NCBI GenBank assembly: GCA_023431725.1
Contig: JAEYVN010000097.1
Span: 1-5,436, forward strand
DNA length: 5,436 nucleotides
Reading direction: 5' to 3'
Source: Pseudomonadota bacterium
GTDB taxonomy: Bacteria > Pseudomonadota > Alphaproteobacteria > Rhizobiales > Xanthobacteraceae
Under the pieces are notes generated by a model. It was not told the DNA's origin and searched no databases. It saw nothing but the letters and a program-made list of their open reading frames with translations. Positions 1-4,930 of the stretch are shown here, one piece after another; positions within the stretch are counted from its first letter, which is position 1, and every line of letters begins with the position of its first letter. Made by a program: the position numbers and the translations under genes.

Positions 1-800
1 CGGAGTTCATCGAGAAATATTTCGAGATTGTGCGCGATCTGCGCGCGCGGGGCTTTGCGGTGGCGACCTTCGACTGGCGCGGCCAGGGCCTGTCACAGCG
101 CATGCTGAACGATCGGCGCAAAGGCTATGTCAGAAGCTTCCGCGACTACGAGGCCGATCTCGAAACCTTCATGCGCGAAGTCGTGCTTCCGGATTGTCCG
201 CCACCTTATTATGCGCTCGGCCATTCGATGGGCGCGTCCGTCCTCATTCGCATGGCACATCGCGGCACGCGATGGTTCGACCGCATGATGCTGTGTGCCC
301 CCCTGATCGATCTCGGTCCCCAGAATGCAACACCATTCGCCCGCCCGATCGTCCGTTGGATGAATACTTTCGGCATGGGCACGTCCTATGTGCCGGGCGG
401 ATCGTCGACTGTTGTCGCCTCGCAGCCTTTCGCCGGCAATGTGCTGACCTCCGATCCCGTGCGTCACGCGCGGATAGCCGCAATCCTTGAGGCGGAGCCC
501 GATCTCGGCCTGGGGTCACCGACCAATGCCTGGGCCTCGGCGGCATTCTCGGTGATGAGGGATTTCGAGAATGCGACCTACACCAAGAAAATCCGTCAGC
601 CGATCCTGATGTTAGGTGCCGGGCGAGACGAGACCGTGTCGACACCGGCGATCGAAGAGTTCGGTGGCCGATTGCGCGCGGGGTCGCATCTGGTCATCGC
701 CGGCGCACGGCACGAAATGATGATGGAAGCTGATCGCTACCGCGGCCAGATGCTTGCGGCATTCGACGCTTTTATTCCCGGTACGCCGGCCTACACGTAG
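1..800 (+). CDS. Alpha/beta hydrolase, lysophospholipase / monoacylglycerol lipase type (5' end outside window)
   Basis: The reading frame is already open at the left edge (first full codon at 3) and ends at the TAG at 798-800. A GTG at 30 lies inside the conserved core and is not a credible start. About 266 residues are visible; the family usually has roughly 310-330, so some 50 N-terminal residues are missing. Seen directly: the DWRGQG turn (near codon 78-95), the nucleophile elbow GHSMG with its Ser at 225-227, a likely catalytic Asp in GRDETV at 627-629, and a His in ARHEMMME at 711-713. This order and spacing is the Ser-Asp-His triad of the PldB/monoacylglycerol-lipase group (Hydrolase_4), which cleaves acyl esters of lysophospholipids or monoglycerides, usually in the cytoplasm or at the inner membrane. 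The exact substrate cannot be read from sequence. It converges on hisN with 11 bases between stop codons, and no terminator hairpin is visible there. Confidence 0.88.
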   Translation, partial: EFIEKYFEIVRDLRARGFAVATFDWRGQGLSQRMLNDRRKGYVRSFRDYEADLETFMREVVLPDCPPPYYALGHSMGASVLIRMAHRGTRWFDRMMLCAPLIDLGPQNATPFARPIVRWMNTFGMGTSYVPGGSSTVVASQPFAGNVLTSDPVRHARIAAILEAEPDLGLGSPTNAWASAAFSVMRDFENATYTKKIRQPILMLGAGRDETVSTPAIEEFGGRLRAGSHLVIAGARHEMMMEADRYRGQMLAAFDAFIPGTPAYT

Positions 801-811
801 GTGGGCTGGCG

Positions 812-1597
812 TCAGCGTTGTTGCAGTCGCTTAAGCGCGGCTTCGTGTACGCGCTTGTCACCCGCGGCAATCACGCGGCCGCCGTTGGCAGCCGGGCCGC
901 CATCCCAGGAGGTCACGACACCACCTGCGCCGGTGATGATCGGGATCAACGGCAGGATGTCGTAAGGCTTCAGTTCGGTCTCGATGACGAGGTCGACGTG
1001 CCCCGCCGCCAGCATGCAATAGGCATAGCAATCGCCGCCATAGCGCGAGAGCCGCACGGTTTTTTCGACTTCGCTGAAGATACCCCGGTCCGCCTCGTTC
1101 ATCAGGAGCGGGCTTGTCGTGAACAGGATCGCATCCTCGAGCGCGTTGCAGGCACGTACGCGCAAATCACGCCGCCCGCCTGGACCTCGATAGCGCGCCG
1201 CGCCGCCATCACCGGAAAACAACTCGCGCATGAAGGGCTGATGCATCATGCCGAAGACCGGCTCTCCGAGCCGGGTGAGGGCGATCAGCGTGCCCCAGAC
1301 CGGCATGCCCGAGATGAAGGATTTCGTGCCGTCGATCGGGTCGAGCACCCAGACATATTCGGCGTCGGACCGCTCTTCACCAAATTCCTCGCCGATGATG
1401 CCATGCTCGGGAAAGGTGCGCTTGATGAGAGCCCGCATCACTTGCTCGGCCGCGCGGTCGGCAGCGGTCACGGGGTCGAAGCGGCCACTGGAGCCTTTGT
1501 CATCGATACCAAGAGAGGTGCGGAAAAACGGCAGGATAGTTTCGCCGGATGCCGTAGCCAGTTGTTCAACGAATGCCGTGAAATCGATTGCCGTCAT
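812..1597 (-). CDS. hisN: Histidinol-phosphate phosphatase, inositol-monophosphatase family
   Basis: This 261-residue protein matches the family's usual length of about 255-265. It removes phosphate from L-histidinol phosphate, the penultimate stage of histidine synthesis, in the cytoplasm with Mg2+. Visible motifs: DPVTAADRAAE (41-51), the GEEFGEE acidic segment (69-75) supplying a metal-binding Glu, the family signature DPIDGTKSF (86-94), SRYGGDCYAY (184-193), and PYDILPLIPI followed by GAGG (211-226) with the distal metal-binding Asp213. The Tyr where inositol monophosphatases have Trp in this last motif fits HisN-type members rather than true SuhB. The frame stays open 25 codons further upstream to 1672. 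I chose the ATG at 1595-1597 because recognisable family sequence begins there and the upstream residues look like noncoding translation. The ribosome site is weak: a G-rich GGCGGGG lies just upstream, and a better AAGGA is about 16 bases away. An IMPase-type phosphatase of other specificity is the main alternative. Confidence 0.88.
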   Translation of the reverse strand: MTAIDFTAFVEQLATASGETILPFFRTSLGIDDKGSSGRFDPVTAADRAAEQVMRALIKRTFPEHGIIGEEFGEERSDAEYVWVLDPIDGTKSFISGMPVWGTLIALTRLGEPVFGMMHQPFMRELFSGDGGAARYRGPGGRRDLRVRACNALEDAILFTTSPLLMNEADRGIFSEVEKTVRLSRYGGDCYAYCMLAAGHVDLVIETELKPYDILPLIPIITGAGGVVTSWDGGPAANGGRVIAAGDKRVHEAALKRLQQR

Positions 1598-1720
1598 GTG
1601 CCCCGCCCGTTGATCCTTGCCTAGCTGAGACTGCCGGGCTCGGCAACCGATCGAACTGCTTGTCGTGGCCATGTCGTCGTGTCACGAGTTCAGCTGCTTC
1701 AGGTTGGGAGGCCGGAACCC
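1598..1720. promoter_or_regulatory. Divergent intergenic region between hisN and the MFS gene
   Basis: These 123 bases must hold the promoters of both divergent genes. A perfect inverted repeat, TGCCG-GGCT-CGGCA, spans 1632-1645. On the minus strand this repeat overlaps a modest -35/-10 pair for hisN (TTGCCG, 17 bases, TAGGCA). For the plus strand I find no convincing -10 box. The promoter assignment is tentative, made by eye from loose consensus matches. Confidence 0.3.
1706..1711 (+). promoter_or_regulatory. Ribosome binding site that sets the MFS start
   Basis: GGGAGG ends nine bases before the ATG at 1721, which makes that ATG the preferred start over the in-frame GTG at 1679, which has no such site. 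The same six bases are fully complementary to the CCTCCC inside the small RNA encoded at 3060-3149, so this site could also be a target of that RNA; that part is hypothesis. Confidence 0.7.
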
Positions 1721-2980
1721 ATGACGACGGAGGCTGCGCCATCGCGCCTGTCCGCACATCCGATCCGCACTGTGGCCGTTCTTGTCGGTGCCCTGGGCGG
1801 AATCTATTGCATCAGTCAGACCCTGCGGAATTCGGTCGGCGTCATCGCGCCGAACCTCGCCGTCGAGCTCGACCTGACGGCAGCGCAGATCGGCTTTCTG
1901 TCCAGCGCGTTCTTTTTTTCCTTTGCTGCGGCGCAGATCCCGCTTGGCATCGCCTTGGATCGTTATGGCCCACGGCGCTGCATGCTGTTTTGCGCAGGAA
2001 TCGCGGTCGCTGGCGCAGTGATGTTCGCATTCGCGCCCTCACCGGCCTGGCTCATCGCAGCACGGATCATGATGGGGCTCGGGACATCCTGTTATCTCAT
2101 GGCGCCGTTGGCTCTCTATGCCAGGCAATTCCCGCCCAAACGCTTTGCGACGCTGGTCGGCTTCCAGATGGGCTTGGGCACGCTGGGCACTTTGCTGGCA
2201 ACCGCGCCTCTGGCCTTTCTCGTTTCCAATATCGGCTGGCGTGCAAGCTTCGTGGCTGTGGCGGCGGCAATGGTGGCCGCCGCTGTGGTGATCGCGGTCG
2301 TTGTCTCACGGGATGAAAAATCCGCTTCGCCGCAAGCGAAGGAAAGCTTGCGGGATAGCCTCGCCGGAACGCTGGAGGCCATTCGGACGCCGTCGTTCTG
2401 GTCGGTCTTTGCGCTGCAACTCACCGGCTATTCGAGTTTCGTCCTCGTGGTTGGGCTGTGGGGTGGCCCCTACCTGACGCATATCTACGGCTTCAGCCTG
2501 ACCGACCGCGGCAACATGCTGCTGGTCGCTGTGATCGCCCAGGTCATCGGGTCATTCCTTTGGGGGCTGAGCGACCAACTCTTCAACAGTTACAAGATCC
2601 CGGTCATCGTTGGGAGCCTGCTGACTGCCGGGCTCATGGCGCTGGCGGCCATCGTCGGTGTTTTTTCGCTGATTGGATTGTTCGTCTGGTTCGCCGCTCT
2701 CGGAATCGTCACCGCCTATCTCACGGTACTCATCGCCCATGGGAAATCGCTGTTCGATCCAAAGCTCGTTGGCCGCGGCCTCACATTGTTCAACATGGCC
2801 ACAATGGGCGGAGCTTTTCTCACCCAAACGATCACCGGACTGATCATCGGCCTCTTTCCACAGGTGGATAACGGGTATGCATTGGATGCATACCGAACGG
2901 TATTCGGTTTTCAGGCAGTCTGTATCCTATTGGGATTATTGATTTATTTTCGTTCTCGCGATCCGCGGCGCGAGGCCTGA
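1721..2980 (+). CDS. Major facilitator superfamily transporter, substrate unknown
   Basis: This 419-residue protein has about twelve hydrophobic segments in two groups of six: roughly 17-35, 57-77, 87-105, 108-130, 145-170 and 173-195, then, after a charged central loop (196-222), 226-248, 266-284, 295-315, 317-340, 355-378 and 393-411. The loop between segments 2 and 3 carries the MFS motif A, GIALDRYGPRR (76-86). Length, topology and an intact C-terminus (RSRDPRREA) indicate a complete inner-membrane secondary transporter driven by an ion gradient. No residues I recognise point to a specific substrate; an organic-anion or nitrate/nitrite-type carrier is possible but unproven. The start is the ATG with GGGAGG upstream; an extension to the GTG at 1679 would add 14 residues. 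It is transcribed divergently from hisN. The next plus-strand terminator is the small-RNA terminator at 3120-3149, which may also end this mRNA. Confidence 0.88.
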   Translation: MTTEAAPSRLSAHPIRTVAVLVGALGGIYCISQTLRNSVGVIAPNLAVELDLTAAQIGFLSSAFFFSFAAAQIPLGIALDRYGPRRCMLFCAGIAVAGAVMFAFAPSPAWLIAARIMMGLGTSCYLMAPLALYARQFPPKRFATLVGFQMGLGTLGTLLATAPLAFLVSNIGWRASFVAVAAAMVAAAVVIAVVVSRDEKSASPQAKESLRDSLAGTLEAIRTPSFWSVFALQLTGYSSFVLVVGLWGGPYLTHIYGFSLTDRGNMLLVAVIAQVIGSFLWGLSDQLFNSYKIPVIVGSLLTAGLMALAAIVGVFSLIGLFVWFAALGIVTAYLTVLIAHGKSLFDPKLVGRGLTLFNMATMGGAFLTQTITGLIIGLFPQVDNGYALDAYRTVFGFQAVCILLGLLIYFRSRDPRREA

Positions 2981-3025
2981 GAGGCCGCTGTACCGCAATT
3001 AGGTCAGCAAAGCTGTCATTTCGAC

Positions 3026-3053
3026 TTGCTTTTGGTGCGACGCACTGCAATAT
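3026..3053 (+). promoter_or_regulatory. Probable promoter of the small RNA
   Basis: TTGCTT at 3026-3031 and CAATAT at 3048-3053, separated by 16 bases, resemble a housekeeping -35/-10 pair and predict a start near 3059-3061, exactly where the first hairpin of the RNA begins. The spacer holds an 11-base odd palindrome, GTGCG-A-CGCAC (3035-3045), and the -10 overlaps the perfect palindrome GCAATATTGC (3047-3056), within CTGCAATATTGCTGCAG. These are candidate operator sequences. Box assignments are by eye. Confidence 0.5.
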
Positions 3054-3059
3054 TGCTGC

Positions 3060-3149
3060 AGCGCGGCAATGTGCTTGCACATTCCCGCCGCCCTCCTTGG
3101 GCGTTTCCTCCCTAGACTTGGGCCGCTAGTTCGCTAGCGGCCCTTTTTT
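3060..3149 (+). ncRNA. suhB-family (alpha-r8, MmgR-like) trans-acting small RNA
   Basis: No protein gene occupies this stretch, yet it is laid out as a complete small-RNA gene of about 90 nt. From 5' to 3' it shows a hairpin with GCGGC (3063-3067) pairing GCCGC (3087-3091) around AATGTG-CTTG-CACATT (3068-3083), leaving a CCC bulge; an alternative small hairpin CGCCC-TCCTT-GGGCG (3089-3103); a likely single-stranded TTTCCTCCCT (3104-3113); and an intrinsic terminator (3120-3149). The ten-base motif, preceded by TTGGGCG, is, as I recall it, the ultraconserved core of the alpha-r8 RNAs (Rfam suhB RNA), including MmgR of Sinorhizobium meliloti. MmgR pairs with the Shine-Dalgarno region of phasin mRNAs and limits polyhydroxybutyrate granules. 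CCTCC motifs mimic anti-SD, so translational repression is expected. The 5' end is inferred from the promoter. Family assignment is from memory, without a covariance-model search. Confidence 0.75.
3120..3149 (+). terminator. Rho-independent terminator of the small RNA (and possibly the MFS mRNA)
   Basis: A perfect 10-bp stem, GGGCCGCTAG (3120-3129) with CTAGCGGCCC (3134-3143), is closed by a TTCG tetraloop and followed by six T (3144-3149), a C and three more T. There is no T tract on the other side, so it works only for plus-strand transcription. Confidence 0.93.
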
Positions 3150-3165
3150 CTTTGTGAAGCACATC

Positions 3166-3195
3166 GTGACGAGTGACGACCAGCCCTTACTGGTC
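3166..3195. repeat. Short tandem repeat and inverted repeat of unknown role
   Basis: GTGACGA occurs twice in perfect tandem (3166-3179). It slightly overlaps the inverted repeat GACCAG-CCCTTA-CTGGTC (3178-3195). The inverted repeat lies 25 bases beyond the stop codon of the minus-strand amidohydrolase gene and could be a weak hairpin at the 3' end of its mRNA, but no T tract follows on the minus strand, so I do not call it an intrinsic terminator. Confidence 0.3.
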
Positions 3196-3220
3196 TGCGA
3201 GATGCGTCAGGGTTAAGGAA

Positions 3221-4105
3221 TTATTCGGCGGCAGAGCGATAGGGCCGCAACTCTTCAAGCGGCAGCATGGCCAGCCGGTCCGCTAGAATCTCGACATCCA
3301 ATGCGAGTTGCCGGAACGAAGCGATCCGTTCGTAGCGCCGCTCATCCATATACAGCGCCCGATTGATTTCGATCTGGAGTGCGTGCAGTCCGGCAGACGG
3401 ATTACCGTAATGCTCGGTGATGAAGCCGCCGGCATAAGGCTTGTTGCGGCTGACGCTGTAGCCAAGCGAGCGCAGCAACACTTCCGCCGTCTCGATCACC
3501 GCAGCCGTGCAACTCGTACCGTAACGATCGCCGATCACCACGTCGGCGCGAGGGCGTTCGTCGCGTGAACCGGTCGCTGACGGCATGGAGTGGCAATCGA
3601 TCAAAAGCGCCGCGCCAAAATCGGTCTGGACTTTGGTGACGAGTTTCCTGAGTGCACGATGATATGGCTTGTAGAGACTTTCGATCCGTCGCAGTGCGTC
3701 GTCGACCGAGATGCGGTGGTCATAGATTTCCTGGGCATCGCCGACCACCCGCGCCACAGTACCGAGCCCGCCGGCGACACGCATCGAACGGGTATTGGCA
3801 AAGGACGGCAGCCGTCCGTTGAACATGCGCGGATCGAGTTCGTAAGGTTCGCGGTTCACATCCACATAGCAACGCGGAAAATGCGCCCGCATCATTGGAT
3901 AGCCGCGCGGCACGACACCGGCGATCAACTCGTCGACGAAGGAATCCTCGGACCGCCGCAATGTCGCGACGTCGAGCCTGGCCGTCATCAGGAACGAGCG
4001 CGGATAGATTGACCCGCTGTGCGGTGAGTTGAACACCACCGGTCCCCGCCAGTTCTCTGGCTCGATCACATCGAAGGGAGGGTCAAATTCGTCGGAAACA
4101 GTCAT
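3221..4105 (-). CDS. N-formylglutamate amidohydrolase family protein
   Basis: This 294-residue protein fits the FGase family (HutG-type N-formylglutamate deformylases), zinc-dependent cytoplasmic hydrolases that release formate and L-glutamate from N-formyl-L-glutamate, the last step of one histidine-degradation route. Motifs in order: FNSPHSG (25-31), with a likely metal-binding His29; CYVDVNREPYELD (79-91); LLIDCHSMPS (167-176), with a likely metal-binding His172; GDRYGTSC (192-199); NKPYAGGFITEHYG (221-234); and LQIEINRALYMDE (243-255). No hut genes are visible nearby, so the true substrate may be another N-formyl or N-acyl amino acid. The start is uncertain: the frame also opens at an ATG at 4144, 13 codons earlier, and neither ATG has a Shine-Dalgarno site. 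I prefer 4105 because family-like sequence (FDPPFDVIEP) begins shortly after it. It is divergent from cpdR across 277 bases. Confidence 0.87.
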   Translation of the reverse strand: MTVSDEFDPPFDVIEPENWRGPVVFNSPHSGSIYPRSFLMTARLDVATLRRSEDSFVDELIAGVVPRGYPMMRAHFPRCYVDVNREPYELDPRMFNGRLPSFANTRSMRVAGGLGTVARVVGDAQEIYDHRISVDDALRRIESLYKPYHRALRKLVTKVQTDFGAALLIDCHSMPSATGSRDERPRADVVIGDRYGTSCTAAVIETAEVLLRSLGYSVSRNKPYAGGFITEHYGNPSAGLHALQIEINRALYMDERRYERIASFRQLALDVEILADRLAMLPLEELRPYRSAAE

Positions 4106-4382
4106 GCAGGAGGAATTTTCATCCGTCGTGATGCGGATCAACATACGGCGTGAACCAGCGTCCGGATATCCTTTTCCAGTCCGAATAAGGCATTTTGACC
4201 GGCTTTTGCCGGTTCCACATCATCTTTTCACCCGATATTTACCCGGCTCAAGGCAAATGGAGCTTGGGGCGGGGGAACGACCGAATCGCCAGCGCGGCCG
4301 GCACAGTCTTGCAATCTCAGCCCTGGACATGGAATGAATGCTTCCGACCGGCCGCCCGGCGGATCAAGAGACAAGTTGAGTG
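4106..4382. promoter_or_regulatory. Divergent regulatory region between the amidohydrolase gene and cpdR
   Basis: These 277 bases contain no credible gene. The best plus-strand promoter candidate is TTGACC (4195-4200), 17 bases, CATCAT (4218-4223), leaving a leader of about 150 bases before cpdR. A second, weaker -35-like TTGCAA sits at 4309-4314 with only a poor -10 near 4332. A single GANTC (CcrM methylation-type) site, GAATC, lies at 4283-4287; one site in this length is expected by chance. No TTAA-N7-TTAA CtrA box is present. Promoter calls are by eye. Confidence 0.4.
4198..4213. promoter_or_regulatory. Operator-like perfect inverted repeat upstream of cpdR
   Basis: ACCGGC-TTTT-GCCGGT is a perfect 6-bp inverted repeat. 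It overlaps the end of the TTGACC -35-like box and fills most of the spacer before the CATCAT -10-like box, where a bound protein would block transcription. No T tract follows in either direction, so it is not an intrinsic terminator. The binding protein is unknown. Confidence 0.4.
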
Positions 4383-4754
4383 ATGAACAGCGATCTGCCG
4401 AAAATCCTGCTTGCGGAAGACGACACCGACATGCGGCGCTTTCTCGTGAAGGCCCTGCAAAATGCTGGATTTAACGTTGTGTCCTATGACAACGGTTTGT
4501 CGGCCTATCAGCGGCTGCGTGAAGAACCGTTCGAACTGCTTCTCACCGATATCGTGATGCCGGAAATGGATGGCATCGAGCTGGCGCGGCGCGCCTCCGA
4601 GCTCGATCCCGACATCAAGATCATGTTCATCACAGGCTTTGCGGCCGTTGCGTTGAACGCCGATTCCCAGGCGCCCAAGCACGCCAAGGTTCTGTCCAAG
4701 CCGGTGCATCTGCGCGACCTCGTCAACGAGGTCCAGAAGATGCTGGCGGCCTGA
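4383..4754 (+). CDS. cpdR: CpdR-type single-domain response regulator
   Basis: This 123-residue protein is a lone receiver domain with no output domain. Visible landmarks: the acidic pocket EDD (12-14), the phosphoacceptor Asp56 in LLLTDIVMPEMDGIELARR (52-70), Thr84 in MFITGFAAVAL (81-91) and the conserved Lys106 in LSKP (104-107). The DIVMPEMDGIELARR and FITGFAAVAL stretches are those of CpdR. In Caulobacter, CpdR is phosphorylated through the CckA-ChpT relay; when unphosphorylated it sends ClpXP to the cell pole and primes degradation of substrates such as PdeA. The C-terminus, KMLAA, resembles ClpX-recognised ends, in line with reports that CpdR is itself degraded by ClpXP. I chose ATG at 4383; the GTG immediately before it (4380) is in frame and would add one residue. 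The ribosome site is weak (AAGAGA or GAG upstream). An intrinsic terminator follows 45 bases after the stop, so the gene is probably monocistronic. Confidence 0.92.
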   Translation: MNSDLPKILLAEDDTDMRRFLVKALQNAGFNVVSYDNGLSAYQRLREEPFELLLTDIVMPEMDGIELARRASELDPDIKIMFITGFAAVALNADSQAPKHAKVLSKPVHLRDLVNEVQKMLAA

Positions 4755-4799
4755 CGCGCCGGTTGCTGCGCTCAGACTTTTCCATCCGTATGGATGAGG

Positions 4800-4827
4800 G
4801 TCCCGCTCCATTGGAGCGGGACTTTTT
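4800..4827 (+). terminator. Rho-independent terminator of cpdR
   Basis: GTCCCGCTCC (4800-4809) pairs perfectly with GGAGCGGGAC (4813-4822) across an ATT loop and is followed by five T (4823-4827). A small, less stable hairpin just upstream can form in two ways (TCCAT/ATGGA at 4781-4794 or CATCC/GGATG at 4783-4796). No T tract lies on the minus-strand side, so the converging oxidoreductase gene is not clearly served by it. Confidence 0.93.
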
Positions 4828-4930
4828 CATGTCGCAGGCCGCAATGGCAGGCCTACGTGATGAACAGCGAATACGAGATCACACAGGTGCGGACGGTCAC
4901 TGCGAAGCGAAAGATGGGCGGGGTAAGCGG

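Noticed and set aside
818..1624. Long plus-strand open frame (about 268 codons) opposite hisN
   Set aside because: The opposite strand encodes an unmistakable HisN with the DPIDGT motif; the plus-strand translation is rich in Arg, His and Asp and shows no family motif. Long antisense frames are common in GC-rich genes.
1679..1720. Longer start for the transporter at GTG 1679
   Set aside because: It lacks a ribosome site, whereas the ATG at 1721 has GGGAGG at ideal distance; the 14 extra residues add nothing recognisable.
3069..3137. A 22-codon frame inside the small RNA (starts MCLHIPAALL, ends in the terminator stem)
   Set aside because: No ribosome site precedes it, its start lies inside a strong hairpin, and its stop is within the terminator stem. 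The conserved motif is explained better by RNA pairing. A dual-function RNA is not excluded but has no support here.
4029..4337. Plus-strand open frame crossing the amidohydrolase start, with GGAGGA at 4109-4114 and GTG/ATG at 4129/4132
   Set aside because: The ribosome-site-like sequence is suggestive, but the frame overlaps the start of a clear minus-strand gene and the cpdR control region. Its translation (Arg- and Pro-rich, no motif) looks like noncoding sequence.
4469..4476. TTAAC half-site in cpdR, considered as a CtrA box
   Set aside because: It lies inside the coding sequence, and there is no second TTAA at the required seven-base spacing.
4317..4811. Minus-strand open frame of 164 codons opposite cpdR
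   Set aside because: It is a shadow of cpdR, runs through the cpdR terminator, and has no recognisable domain.
4834..4853. Direct repeat GCAGGCC (4834-4840 and 4847-4853), considered as an attachment-site or duplication scar
   Set aside because: At only seven bases in GC-rich DNA, it is expected by chance, and no mobile-element gene is nearby.
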